Assembly: GCA_046330255.1 (NCBI GenBank)
Contig: JAXLTC010000003.1
Span: forward strand, 1 to 64,000
Length of the DNA: 64,000 nucleotides
Direction of reading: 5' to 3'
Source of the DNA: JBBSBL01 sp046330255
Lineage (GTDB): Bacteria; Actinomycetota; Thermoleophilia; Solirubrobacterales; Solirubrobacteraceae
Below, in pieces: positions 28,739-36,625 of the stretch (its first letter is position 1; each line of letters starts with the position of its first letter). Under the pieces are notes generated by a model. It was not told the origin of the DNA. It ran no database searches and worked only from the letters and a program-made list of their open reading frames with translations. The position numbers and the translations under genes are program-made.

Positions 28739-29782
28739 TGTAGTTCCTGAGCACGTTGTTCATCCGGGCCTCCTTGGAGGCTGGAGGTGTCTAACGCCAC
28801 CAGTCCCAAGGAGGGCACCGGATGAAGCTGCACGCTAACGCTCGTCTCAGCGTCAAGGGCCGGGAGTTGTTGGTCGATCGGGTCGTGGTTGGGGGGTGGT
28901 CGCTGACGCAGGCCGCCGAGGCGGCCGGAGTCAGCGAGCGCACCGCGCGCAAGTGGGTGGCCCGCGAGCGGTCTGAGGGTCGGGCTGGTCTGGTCGATCG
29001 TTCCTCGGCGCCGCGGCGAGTCGCGAACCGCACCGGCGAGCAGCGGGTCGCGGCGATCGCGGCGTTGCGGCGGTTGCGGATGACAGGCGCTGAGATCGCT
29101 GAGGTCCTGGTGATGCCGCTCTCGACGGTGTCGGGGATCTTGACCCGGATCGGGATGGGGAAGCTGGGGCGCTTAGGTCAGGAGCCCGCGGTGCGCTACG
29201 AGCGAGACCGGCCGGGTGAGCTGATCCACATCGACGTCAAGAAGCTCGGGCGGATCGCGCGGCCCGGGCATCGCGTCACCGGCCCGGCCGGCAAGCGGGT
29301 CAAGGGCTATCACCGCGACCGCTATGCCCAGGGCTGGGAGTTCGTCCACATCGCCATCGACGACGCGACCCGCCTGGCCTACGTCGAAGTGCTCGAGGAC
29401 GAGAAAGCCGCCACCGCGACCGGATTCCTGCGCCGAGCCGTCGCGCACTTCGCCCGCTACGGCATCACCGTCCAGCAGCTGATCACCGACAACGGCCCGG
29501 CCTACCGATCGGCCCGGCACGCGATCGCCTGCCGCACGCTCGGCATCCGCCACCTCCGCACCCGCCCCTACCGGCCCCAGACCAACGGCAAAGCCGAACG
29601 CTTCATCCGCACCATGCTCGCCGGCTGGGCCTACGGCGCGATCTACCGCGACAGCCGCGAACGCACCGCCGCACTCACCGGCTGGCTGCACTTCTACAAT
29701 CACCACCGACCACACGGCGCCCTCAACCACAAGCCCCCGACCGCCCGCCTACACGAGCGGAACAACCTGCTCGGGTCCTACA
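28739..29782 (+). mobile_element. IS481-family insertion sequence, complete
   Basis: The element is 1044 bp and carries one transposase. Its ends start TGTAG and finish CTACA. The terminal inverted repeats (28739-28761 against the complement of 29760-29782) match at 19 of 23 positions. It is flanked by the direct repeat GCTAGC, so the insertion looks complete and possibly recent. It sits between the cca-like gene and the alpha/beta hydrolase, exactly at the hydrolase stop codon. Both neighbours stay intact. No cargo gene is present. Confidence 0.9.
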
Positions 29783-29787
29783 GCTAG
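28822..29787 (+). CDS. IS481-family transposase
   Basis: This 321-residue DDE transposase has an N-terminal helix-turn-helix (LTQAAEAAGVSERTARKWVAR, split over residues ~28-48), then the catalytic Asp in LIHIDVKKLGR, Asp in QLITDNGPAY, and Glu in QTNGKAERFIRTML, ending with FYNHHRPHGALN. ATG at 28822 has a strong Shine-Dalgarno (AAGGAGGG, 28808-28815), unlike the leaderless host genes. The stop codon TAG (29785-29787) lies outside the element in the duplicated target: codon AGC uses the last IS base plus GC of the target. Confidence 0.95.
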   Translation: MKLHANARLSVKGRELLVDRVVVGGWSLTQAAEAAGVSERTARKWVARERSEGRAGLVDRSSAPRRVANRTGEQRVAAIAALRRLRMTGAEIAEVLVMPLSTVSGILTRIGMGKLGRLGQEPAVRYERDRPGELIHIDVKKLGRIARPGHRVTGPAGKRVKGYHRDRYAQGWEFVHIAIDDATRLAYVEVLEDEKAATATGFLRRAVAHFARYGITVQQLITDNGPAYRSARHAIACRTLGIRHLRTRPYRPQTNGKAERFIRTMLAGWAYGAIYRDSRERTAALTGWLHFYNHHRPHGALNHKPPTARLHERNNLLGSYS

Positions 29788-29788
29788 C
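29783..29788 (+). repeat. Target-site duplication, right copy (GCTAGC)
   Basis: This is the second copy of the 6-bp duplication. It contains the stop codon of the transposase (+, 29785-29787) and of the hydrolase (-, 29784-29786). Confidence 0.85.
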
Positions 29789-30578
29789 CCGCGCCCTGCC
29801 CCGCGTCGAGGGCCGATGCGGAGCGCAGGAAGTCCAGCACCAGCTCGTCGAAGGCCTCCGGCGTCTCGAGCGGCGCGAGGTGCCCCGCGCCCTCGATGAG
29901 GGCGTGGCGCGCACCGGGCAGCGTTCGGGCCATCGCCTCGGCGCCTCGGCGGAAGTCGTCCATGTCGCGCTCTCCCGCAGCCACGAGCGCCGGTACGTCC
30001 AGCCCGGCGAGCGCCTCCGGATGGCGCTCGACGGGGTCGGGGGCCTCCGTGGCCGGAGGGGCCTCGGCCTGCAGCGCGAAGGCGCGGCGCTGCATCGCGG
30101 CCACCCGGTCACGCAGCTCCGGCGGCGCGTCGGGCAGCGTCCACGCGTCGACGACCGCCTCGACGGCCGCCTCGACGTCTCCGCGCCGCAGCGCCGCCTC
30201 CTCCGCCTCCCAGGCGGCCTCGAGCTCGGGGGACGGCTCCAGGGCCGGCGCAGGGGCCGAGACGAGCGCGAGCGCCCACACGCGGTCGGGCGCGACCAGC
30301 GCCGCCCGGAGCGCCACGGCGCCTCCGTACGAGTTGCCTACCAGCGCCGCCCGCTCGACCGACAGCTCGTCCATCGTCGCCAGCACGTCCGCCCAGGGCG
30401 CCTGCTCGCCGGGCGCCGCCGGCGCCTCGCCGAAGCCGGGAAGGTCCACGGCGAGCGCCCGATGGCCGGCTTCGGCCAGGGGCTCGAGGCGGCCTGACCA
30501 CATCGTGCGGTCCGCGATGCCGGCGTGAAGCAGCACGACCGCCGACCCGCTCCCGGCCTCGTCAAGGGGAAGCGCCAC
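29784..30578 (-). CDS. Alpha/beta hydrolase
   Basis: The 264-residue alpha/beta hydrolase-fold protein has an HAG oxyanion motif (VVLLHAG), the nucleophile elbow VGNSYGGAVA (Ser at about residue 92), a likely acid Asp in AAGERDMDD and the catalytic His in EGAGHLAPLETPEAF. Substrate unknown. The GTG at 30578 is chosen from the family N-terminus and TACGGT (30585-30590) ending 6 nt upstream. Its TAG stop lies in the CTAG target where the IS inserted, so the reading frame survived. It is divergent from the lipocalin-like gene. Confidence 0.88.
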   Translation of the reverse strand: MALPLDEAGSGSAVVLLHAGIADRTMWSGRLEPLAEAGHRALAVDLPGFGEAPAAPGEQAPWADVLATMDELSVERAALVGNSYGGAVALRAALVAPDRVWALALVSAPAPALEPSPELEAAWEAEEAALRRGDVEAAVEAVVDAWTLPDAPPELRDRVAAMQRRAFALQAEAPPATEAPDPVERHPEALAGLDVPALVAAGERDMDDFRRGAEAMARTLPGARHALIEGAGHLAPLETPEAFDELVLDFLRSASALDAGQGAG

Positions 30579-30584
30579 GGCCGA

Positions 30585-30590
30585 ACCGTA
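30585..30590 (-). promoter_or_regulatory. Leaderless-type -10 box for the alpha/beta hydrolase
   Basis: TACGGT on the minus strand ends 6 nt before the GTG at 30578. Confidence 0.45.
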
Positions 30591-30599
30591 TTCGCCATC

Positions 30600-30605
30600 T
30601 AGGAT
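30600..30605 (+). promoter_or_regulatory. -10 box for the 30.6-kb gene
   Basis: TAGGAT ends 12 nt before ATG 30618. The spacing is longer than at other genes and would give a leader of about 6 nt. Back to back with the hydrolase promoter, only 9 bp apart. Confidence 0.4.
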
Positions 30606-30617
30606 GCCCGCACGGCG

Positions 30618-31634
30618 ATGGCGCGCGAGCTGAACAGCCTGCGATGGAGCGGCGCGCCCGGCTTCTACGAGGCCTACTACCTGACGCTCACCGATCGCGG
30701 CTCCGGGATCGGCGCGTGGATCCGCTACACGCTGCTCGCGCCGGAGGCCGGGAAGCCCGCGAGCTGCTCGCTGTGGTTCCTGGCGATGGATCCGGCGGCG
30801 GACGAGCGCCGCGTGATCGGCCGCACGGCGACGTTCCCGGCCGCGCGGCTGCGCGCGAGCGACGGCCCGTTCTCGCTCGAGCTCGCCGACGCCTCGCTGA
30901 CGAATCGCGGGATGGCGGGCGGGATCGAGGACGTCGCGTGGGAGCTGCGCTGGGAGCCGGCCGGCCCGGGGCGGGAGCCCGTGCACCCGCTGCTGCGCCG
31001 CGCCCGCATCTCCAGGACCGTGCTGACGCTGCCGCACCCGGACCTCGCCGTCGAGGGCACGCTGACGCTCCCGGGCGGGCGCATCGTGGAGCTCGCGGGC
31101 GCTCGCGGCGGGCAGGCGCACCTGTGGGGCACCAGGCACGCGGCCCGCTGGGCGTGGCTGCACGCGTCCGACCTGGAAGGGCTGGACGGCTCCCCGCGCC
31201 CCGGCGCCTGGGTGGACGGCGTGTCGGTGTTCGTGCCGCAGCTCGGCCGCGAGCTCGGGCCGAGCACGCCCGTCGTGGGAAGCGTCGGCGGAGTGCGGTT
31301 CGACTCGGTCTCGCCGCCCCGCGTCGCGCGCAACCGCAGCCGCTTCGCGCTGACCGGGTGGTCGTTCGACGCGCGCGACGGCGACCGTCGCCTCGTCGCG
31401 GAGCTCGACGCCGACCGCGACCAGCTCGCCGGAGTCACCTGCCACGACCCGGACGGCACCCCGGCCTACTGCTACAACAGCGAGACCGCGACCCTGAGGC
31501 TCCAGCTCTGGGAGCGGCGCGGGCCGCGCGAGTCACCGTGGGAGCTCGCCGACACGCTGCTCGCTCCCGGTCGCGCGCACTTCGAGTACGCGCAGCGCTC
31601 ACCGGTGCCGGGCGTGGAGCTGCTGGGGCGATGA
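30618..31634 (+). CDS. Hypothetical protein, possibly CrtC/tocopherol-cyclase-like (lipocalin-type)
   Basis: The 338-residue product has no signal peptide or membrane segment and is rich in beta-strand-like alternation. The N-terminal PGFYEAYYLTLTD and the central AHLWGTRHAARWAWLHASD stretch recall the two-lipocalin fold of CrtC hydratases, tocopherol cyclases and SVF1-type proteins, in which a conserved WG...W motif occurs mid-protein. The resemblance is weak and the function is open. It heads an overlapping run with pgeF (ATGA) and then yggS, so it is likely co-expressed with cell-envelope and division genes. Confidence 0.6.
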   Translation: MARELNSLRWSGAPGFYEAYYLTLTDRGSGIGAWIRYTLLAPEAGKPASCSLWFLAMDPAADERRVIGRTATFPAARLRASDGPFSLELADASLTNRGMAGGIEDVAWELRWEPAGPGREPVHPLLRRARISRTVLTLPHPDLAVEGTLTLPGGRIVELAGARGGQAHLWGTRHAARWAWLHASDLEGLDGSPRPGAWVDGVSVFVPQLGRELGPSTPVVGSVGGVRFDSVSPPRVARNRSRFALTGWSFDARDGDRRLVAELDADRDQLAGVTCHDPDGTPAYCYNSETATLRLQLWERRGPRESPWELADTLLAPGRAHFEYAQRSPVPGVELLGR

Positions 31635-32377
31635 GCGTCGCAGCGCCCTTCCGCGCGGCCGGCGAGCATCTCGGGATCGAGTTGCGCGGCGGCGTGCGCG
31701 TGCTCTACACCTCGCGCGCGGGAGGGGTCTCCGCCCCGCCGTACGACACGCTCAACCTCGGGCGCCTGACCGCGGACGACCCCGCCGCGGTGGACCGCAA
31801 CCGCGACACGCTCGCCGAGCTGTCGGGGATCTCGCGCGAGTGCGTGCTCCAGGGCCGCCAGGTCCACGGTGCGAGCGTCGTGCGCAGCCGCGCGCCCGGC
31901 GCCCCCGACGCAGAGCTGCGCGAGGCCGACGGCCAGGCCACCTCGTCGCCCGGGCTTGCGCCGCTCGTCCTGACGGCCGACTGCATGGCCGTCGCGGTTT
32001 CGTGCGACGGCGCCCTCGCCGTGCTGCACGCCGGTTGGCGGGGGCTGGCGGCCGGCATCCTCGCCGAGGGCGTCGCAGCGCTGCGCGAGCTGGGCGGCGC
32101 GGGGCCGCTCGAGGCGGCGATCGGCCCCGCGGCCGGACCCTGCTGCTACGAGGTCGGCCCGGAGGTCCATGCGGCGCTGGGCGCCCTCGGGCACGGGAGC
32201 ACGCGACTGCCGGGGGACCGGGTCGATCTCGAGGCGATCGCGACCCGCGAGCTGAGGGCGCGCGGCGCGGAGCGGGTGCACGGCTCGGGCATCTGCACGA
32301 TCTGCGACCGGCGCTGGTTCTCCCACCGGCGCGACGGGGAGACCGGCCGCCAGGCGGGGCTCGCATGGTTGAGCTGA
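31631..32377 (+). CDS. pgeF: Peptidoglycan editing factor / polyphenol oxidase (YfiH family)
   Basis: This 248-residue YfiH/PgeF protein carries the metal and catalytic set: LQGRQVHGASV (His), LVLTADCMAVAV (Cys), AVLHAGWRGLA (His) and GPAAGPCCYEVG. The family was first called laccase-like and later shown to remove wrongly incorporated amino acids from UDP-MurNAc precursors; purine nucleoside activities are also reported. It commonly lies beside yggS and sepF, as here. The ATG overlaps the preceding stop; the end overlaps yggS by 13 bp. Confidence 0.92.
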   Translation: MSVAAPFRAAGEHLGIELRGGVRVLYTSRAGGVSAPPYDTLNLGRLTADDPAAVDRNRDTLAELSGISRECVLQGRQVHGASVVRSRAPGAPDAELREADGQATSSPGLAPLVLTADCMAVAVSCDGALAVLHAGWRGLAAGILAEGVAALRELGGAGPLEAAIGPAAGPCCYEVGPEVHAALGALGHGSTRLPGDRVDLEAIATRELRARGAERVHGSGICTICDRRWFSHRRDGETGRQAGLAWLS

Positions 32378-33027
32378 CCGGCGAGCTGGACCCGGCTCGG
32401 GTGCGGGAGAACCTCGCCCGGATGCGCGCCGAGCTCGACTCGGCGGCGGCCGTCGCCGGCCGTCCGGCCGGGTCCGTGGAGATCCTCGCGGCCACGAAGT
32501 ACGTCGCCTCCGAGCACCTCGGCGCGCTCGCCGAGGCCGGCGTGGCGCTGCTCGGCGAGAACCGCGCGCAGGACCTGGCCGCGAAGGCGCAGGCGTGGCC
32601 CGGGCGCTTCACGTGGGACTTCATCGGCCACCTGCAGAGCCGCAAGGTCAAGGAGATCCTGCCGCACGTCCGCCTGATCCACTCGGTCGCGTCGGAGTCG
32701 GCGCTCGCCCAGCTCGCCCGCCACGGCACGCCGGAGACGGAGATCCTGGTCGAGGTGAACGTCTCCGGCGAGGACGCGAAGAGCGGCGTGGCCCCGGAGG
32801 ACCTGGACGCCTTCCTGGAGCGCGCGCCGTGCCGCGTCGGGGGCCTGATGACGATGCCGCCGTTCACCACCGACCCCGAGTCGAGCCGCCCGTACTTCGC
32901 CCGCCTGCGACAACTCGCCGCCGACCGGGAGCTCCCGCGGCTCTCGATGGGGACCAGCCAGGACTACGCGGTGGCCGCGTCGGAGGGCGCGACGATCGTG
33001 CGGGTGGGGTCGGTGCTCTACCGCTGA
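32365..33027 (+). CDS. yggS: YggS family PLP homeostasis protein
   Basis: This 220-residue single-domain PLP-binding barrel has the PLP-lysine motif AATKYVA (Lys at about 47), GENRAQDL, WDFIGHLQSRKVKEI, LVEVNVSGEDAKSG and MGTSQDYAVA for phosphate binding. The family keeps PLP and amino-acid pools balanced and has no known classical reaction. ATG 32365 lies inside the end of pgeF, giving a 13-bp overlap. sepF follows after 84 bp. Confidence 0.92.
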   Translation: MVELTGELDPARVRENLARMRAELDSAAAVAGRPAGSVEILAATKYVASEHLGALAEAGVALLGENRAQDLAAKAQAWPGRFTWDFIGHLQSRKVKEILPHVRLIHSVASESALAQLARHGTPETEILVEVNVSGEDAKSGVAPEDLDAFLERAPCRVGGLMTMPPFTTDPESSRPYFARLRQLAADRELPRLSMGTSQDYAVAASEGATIVRVGSVLYR

Positions 33028-33063
33028 GCGCGGTCGCGGCCCGCACGGGACGGCGCCAGGGCG

Positions 33064-33069
33064 CATAAT
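33064..33069 (+). promoter_or_regulatory. Possible -10 box for sepF
   Basis: CATAAT differs from TATAAT by one base, which is striking in such GC-rich DNA. It would give a leader of about 36 nt before sepF. No clear -35 is seen. Confidence 0.4.
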
Positions 33070-33111
33070 GTCGCGGCAGGGATTTATCTCCCGCCCGCGA
33101 AACCGACCGGC

Positions 33112-33657
33112 ATGGCCTTCCGCGACACCTGGCATCGCGCGCTCGTCTACTTCGGCCTCGCCGAGGACCGCGACCCCTACGACGAGGGGCCGGACCTGCC
33201 GGAGCCGGAGGCGGAGCTGGAGGACCGCTACCGCGACCGGCCCAACGTGCGGCGCCTCTCGGCGCGCCGCCGGCGGGACGAGATCGACGACATCTTCGCC
33301 GACGACACCGAGACCGAGCGCCGCACCGGCGTGCTGCGACCCGTCTCCGGCGGGGGGCGCACGAACGGGCGCTCGAACGACGTGCGCGTGCACCTCGTGA
33401 TCCCGAAGAGCTTCAACGACGCCCAGGACGTGGCCGACAAGTTCAAGGACTCGATCCCGGTGATCCTCAACCTCCAGGGCGCCGAGAGCGACCTCTCCAA
33501 GCGGCTGATCGACTTCTCCAGCGGTCTCACCTACGCGCTCGACGGCGGCATGCAGCGGATCGCCGACAAGGTGTTCCTGCTAACGCCCAACAACGTCGAG
33601 GTCTCCGCCGAGGAGCGGGCGCGGCTGATCGAGAAGGGGTTCTTCAACCAGTCGTGA
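33112..33657 (+). CDS. sepF: Cell division protein SepF
   Basis: The 181-residue SepF binds FtsZ and the membrane to support septum formation. An N-terminal amphipathic segment (MAFRDTWHRALVYFGLAED) is followed by an acidic/basic linker (~25-85) and the conserved DUF552 domain: VRVHLVIPKSFNDAQDVADKF, VILNLQGAESDLSKRLIDF, and DFSSGLTYALDGG with VFLLTPNNVEVS. Together with pgeF, yggS, proC, yggT and lspA this is the usual distal part of the division gene region; ftsZ is not in the window. Confidence 0.95.
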   Translation: MAFRDTWHRALVYFGLAEDRDPYDEGPDLPEPEAELEDRYRDRPNVRRLSARRRRDEIDDIFADDTETERRTGVLRPVSGGGRTNGRSNDVRVHLVIPKSFNDAQDVADKFKDSIPVILNLQGAESDLSKRLIDFSSGLTYALDGGMQRIADKVFLLTPNNVEVSAEERARLIEKGFFNQS

Positions 33658-33692
33658 GCGGCGGGCGCCCGCTCGGCGCCCGCGCGGTCATC

Positions 33693-33698
33693 TAGCCT
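33693..33698 (+). promoter_or_regulatory. Leaderless-type -10 box for proC
   Basis: TAGCCT ends 8 nt before the proC GTG at 33707. Confidence 0.55.
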
Positions 33699-33706
33699 TC
33701 CCGCTC

Positions 33707-34465
33707 GTGCTCGTCGGGTTGATCGGAGCGGGGAACATGGCGACCGCGCTCGCGCGCGGATGGGGGGATCCCGTGCTCGTCGCCGACGCCGTGCCCGGGC
33801 GGGCGCAGGCCCTCGCGGCCACCGTCGGGGGCGAGGCGCTCGAGCGCAACGCGGAGGTCTTCGCCCGCGCCGAGCTCGTGGTGCTGTGCCACAAGCCGGC
33901 CCAGCTCGCGCAGGTGGCGGCCGACGCGGGGGAGCTGCGGCCGGCGATCGTCTCGGTGCTCGGGTCTACCCTGCGCGCCGACGTCGCGAAGGCGTACCCG
34001 GGATCGGCGGTCTTCCGGGTGCTGCCGAACCTCCCCGTCGAGGTGCGTCGCGGCACCCTGTGCTGGGTCCCGGACCCGGGCGCCGACGCCGGGCTCGCGG
34101 CCGAGCTGGAAGCGCTCTTCGCGCGGCTGGGCCGGGTAGTGGCGATCGACGAGCGGCTGGTCGAGACCGCGATGGCGCTGACCAGCAACGCCCCTGCGTT
34201 CGTGGCGCTCGTGGTCGAGTCGATGGTCGACGCGGGCGTGCGCCACGGCATGCCCGCGGAGCTCGCTGGGGAGATGGCGCTGGAGACCCTCGCCGGGACC
34301 GCGGAGCTGCTGCGCGCCCGGGGCGGCGACACCCTCGCGGTGCGCCGCGCGGTGACCTCGCCCGGAGGCTCGACGGCCCGCGGCCTCGCGGCGCTGGAGG
34401 CGGGCGGCGTGCGCGAGGCCTTCGCCGCGGCCGTCGAGGCGATCGTGGCCGGCGGGCGTCGATGA
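33707..34465 (+). CDS. proC: Pyrroline-5-carboxylate reductase
   Basis: The 252-residue enzyme performs the last step of proline synthesis, NAD(P)H reduction of P5C. It has the Rossmann start VGLIGAGNMATALARG, VVLCHKPAQL, FRVLPNLPVEV, LTSNAPAFVAL, and the C-terminal signature region AVTSPGGSTARGLAALE. The start at GTG 33707 is fixed by the dinucleotide-fold N-terminus and by TAGCCT 8 nt upstream. It overlaps yggT by 4 bp. Confidence 0.95.
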   Translation: MLVGLIGAGNMATALARGWGDPVLVADAVPGRAQALAATVGGEALERNAEVFARAELVVLCHKPAQLAQVAADAGELRPAIVSVLGSTLRADVAKAYPGSAVFRVLPNLPVEVRRGTLCWVPDPGADAGLAAELEALFARLGRVVAIDERLVETAMALTSNAPAFVALVVESMVDAGVRHGMPAELAGEMALETLAGTAELLRARGGDTLAVRRAVTSPGGSTARGLAALEAGGVREAFAAAVEAIVAGGRR

Positions 34466-34770
34466 TCGCGCCGGAGCTCGCGACCGCGCGCCAGGACATC
34501 GCGGGCTACGTGGACGCGCTGGTGCTGGTCTACACGATCCTGATCTTCGCCTACATCGTGAGCAGCTGGATCTTCGCCGCGGGCGGGAGGGTTCCGTACA
34601 ACCGCGGCGTCGACTGGCTGCTCACGTTCCTGCGCGACGTTGTGGAGCCCTACCTGGGCATCTTTCGCCGCTTCATCCCCCCGCTCGGCCCGCTCGACCT
34701 CAGCCCGATCGTCGCGCTGATCGTGCTGCAGGTGGCCGGCCGGCTCCTCGTCGGCCTGATCGCGGGCTGA
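34462..34770 (+). CDS. yggT: YggT family membrane protein
   Basis: This 102-residue protein has two membrane helices (~20-38 and ~80-100) and the family motif between them: NRGVDWLLTFLRDVVEPYLGIFRRFIPP, in which VVEPYLGIFRRFIP is the most conserved part. YggT proteins sit in the division gene region and are linked with ion homeostasis or morphology; function is unsettled. ATGA overlap with proC; lspA begins 1 bp after the stop. The divIVA gene often found at this spot is absent. Confidence 0.88.
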   Translation: MIAPELATARQDIAGYVDALVLVYTILIFAYIVSSWIFAAGGRVPYNRGVDWLLTFLRDVVEPYLGIFRRFIPPLGPLDLSPIVALIVLQVAGRLLVGLIAG

Positions 34771-34771
34771 G

Positions 34772-35233
34772 GTGGGCGCCGCGGGCGCAGCATGGGTCCG
34801 CGCCGCCCTGCTCGCCGGGGTCGTCGTCGCCGCCGACCAGGTGACCAAGCGCATGGTCGAGAGCGACATCGAGCTGGGCCACGGACGGGACGGGGTGGCG
34901 TTTCTCGACCTCGTGCACGTACGCAACAACGGCGTCGCGTTCGGCCTGCTCAGCGGGGGCGGAACGGCCCTGGTCGTGGCGCTGACGCTGGGGGCGCTGG
35001 TCGCGGTGCTGATCTGGTTCGCGCGCGAGCCGGCCCGGCCGCTGGCGTGGGTGCCGACCGGCCTGCTGGTCGGCGGCGCGCTCGGCAACCTGATCGACCG
35101 GGTGCGCCAGGGATCGGTGACCGACTTCCTGAAGATCCCGCACTGGCCGGCGTTCAACCTCGCGGACGCGGCGATCACGGTGGGGGTGGTGACGCTCGTG
35201 ATCGCGCTGGAGACGCGCCACTCGCGGACGTGA
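34772..35233 (+). CDS. lspA: Lipoprotein signal peptidase (signal peptidase II)
   Basis: This 153-residue integral membrane aspartic protease cleaves prolipoprotein signal peptides after lipidation. It has four hydrophobic segments. AADQVTKRMV is the first conserved box, and the two catalytic Asp are in GALGNLIDRVRQGSVTDF and FNLADAAITVG. The GTG at 34772 is 1 bp after yggT, and the stop overlaps rluD by 4 bp. Confidence 0.94.
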   Translation: MGAAGAAWVRAALLAGVVVAADQVTKRMVESDIELGHGRDGVAFLDLVHVRNNGVAFGLLSGGGTALVVALTLGALVAVLIWFAREPARPLAWVPTGLLVGGALGNLIDRVRQGSVTDFLKIPHWPAFNLADAAITVGVVTLVIALETRHSRT

Positions 35234-36165
35234 GCGGCGAGGCGCGGCGGCGGACGCTGGTCGTCGGCGAGGACGACGCCGGCGCGCGGCTGGACCTCTT
35301 CCTCGCCCCGGCCGCCGGCTCGCGGTCGCGGGCGCAGCGCCTGATCGACGACGGGATGGTCTGGGTGAACGGCGCCGTGCGCCGCAAGCGTCACGCCGTC
35401 TCGCCCGGGGAGCGCGTGGAGATCCGCGAGCCGCCGGATCGGCGGGCGCGCGCCGGGCCGGCGGCGCCCTTCCGCGTCGCCTACGAGGACAAGCGGCTGC
35501 TGGTGGTCGACAAGCCCGCGGGCGTGGTCGTCCACCCGGCCCGCGGGCATCGGGAGGGGACGCTCGCCCAGGCGCTCGCCGGTGTCGCCGGCGGAGGGCC
35601 GGAGGGGCGCGCGGGAATCGTCCACCGGCTCGACAAGGACACCTCCGGGCTGCTGGTCGTCGCGCGCGACGAGCCCACGCTGCGGGCGCTGCAGCGGATG
35701 CTCGCCGCGCGCGAGATCGTGCGCGAGTACCTCGCCCTGGTGGTCGGGCGCCCGGACGCGCGGTCGGGCACGATCGACGCGCCGCTGGGGCGCGACCGGC
35801 GGCGGCGCACGCGCGTGTCGGTGGACAGCGACGTCGCCCGGCCCGCCCTCACGCGCTTCCGGATCGAGGAGGCGCTCGGCGGCACGACCCTGCTGCGTGT
35901 GACGCTCCAGACGGGTCGCACCCACCAGATCCGGGCCCACCTGGAGGCGATCGGCCACCCCGTGGCCGGGGATCCGGAGTACGGCGCGGCCGGCGCGCTC
36001 GGATTGGGGCGCCAGTTCCTGCACGCCGCGCGCCTGGCGTTCGACAACCCGCACGGGGGCATGCGGGTGGACGTCCGATCACCGCTCCCGGAGGACCTGG
36101 CGGACGCGCTCGCGCGTGCCCGCGCGAGCGGCGGCGGGCGGGGCGGCACGGCCCGAGAGCCGTAG
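35230..36165 (+). CDS. rluD: 23S rRNA pseudouridine synthase (RluD-like)
   Basis: The 311-residue protein has an N-terminal S4 domain (ARLDLFLAPA...SRAQRLIDDGMVWVNG) and a TruA/RluA-type catalytic domain with the Asp motif GIVHRLDKDTSGLLVVA at about residue 135 and LQTGRTHQIRAHL. It should make pseudouridines in 23S rRNA (helix 69 if a true RluD). Its location directly after lspA is the classical arrangement. The GTG overlaps the lspA stop. Confidence 0.92.
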   Translation: MSGEARRRTLVVGEDDAGARLDLFLAPAAGSRSRAQRLIDDGMVWVNGAVRRKRHAVSPGERVEIREPPDRRARAGPAAPFRVAYEDKRLLVVDKPAGVVVHPARGHREGTLAQALAGVAGGGPEGRAGIVHRLDKDTSGLLVVARDEPTLRALQRMLAAREIVREYLALVVGRPDARSGTIDAPLGRDRRRRTRVSVDSDVARPALTRFRIEEALGGTTLLRVTLQTGRTHQIRAHLEAIGHPVAGDPEYGAAGALGLGRQFLHAARLAFDNPHGGMRVDVRSPLPEDLADALARARASGGGRGGTAREP

Positions 36166-36227
36166 ATCCGTCCACGCCTTCACACGATCTTCAACGGGTA
36201 TTGAGGTTCGCCGTCATCGTGTGGAGC

Positions 36228-36437
36228 ATGGTCTCCACCCGGTCCCCCGCCGCATCCGCCGATCCGCTGCGCCGCACCGTCGTCGCGCTCGCCGGCGCGG
36301 GCGCGACGCTCCCGGACATCGACCGTGACGTGGTCGCGCCCGCGGTGCTGGACGAGGAGCGCCGCTCGGCGCTCTGGCTCTACGCCTGGCACGCGCTCGA
36401 GGCCGACGAGGTCGCCCGCCCGCGCATCGCGGCCTGA
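36228..36437 (+). CDS. Small hypothetical protein
   Basis: The 69-residue product contains LPDIDRDVVAPAVLDEERRSALWLYAWHALE (spanning about 28-58) and ends in basic/Ala residues. I do not recognise a family. Almost every codon ends in G or C, as in real genes here, and the amino-acid content is ordinary. ATG 36228 is used; an in-frame TTG at 36201 would add nine residues. It lies alone between rluD and the rpsB promoter. Confidence 0.5.
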   Translation: MVSTRSPAASADPLRRTVVALAGAGATLPDIDRDVVAPAVLDEERRSALWLYAWHALEADEVARPRIAA

Positions 36438-36493
36438 GCCACTCGGCCACTCCGGCGGCCGCCGCCCGCGGCTCGCGCCGGCGGCGCGTCTCC

Positions 36494-36625
36494 TAGACTG
36501 TCCCGTTCGACCATTCTCGACCCCGCCCGGGACCGTGACGCGGCCCTGTCCGGCATCGCCTTCGCGGCGCCGGATCCGCGTCGCCGGACGTGCGGGCCGC
36601 GCAATCCGGAACAAGGGAGCAGGCA
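36494..36625 (+). promoter_or_regulatory. rpsB promoter and structured leader
   Basis: TAGACT (36494-36499) is followed by a leader of about 120 nt before rpsB. The leader can fold: GCGGCCC (36540-36546) pairs with GGGCCGC (36594-36600), enclosing TCCGGC/GCCGGA stems. An AAGGGAG Shine-Dalgarno lies about 6 nt before the GTG. Autogenous control of rpsB by S2 through its leader is known in other bacteria; here it is only a suggestion. Confidence 0.45.

Noticed and set aside
36166..36227. TTG start at 36201 for the small hypothetical gene
   Set aside because: It would add nine residues without Shine-Dalgarno or -10 support. ATG 36228 is simpler, though the choice is not certain.
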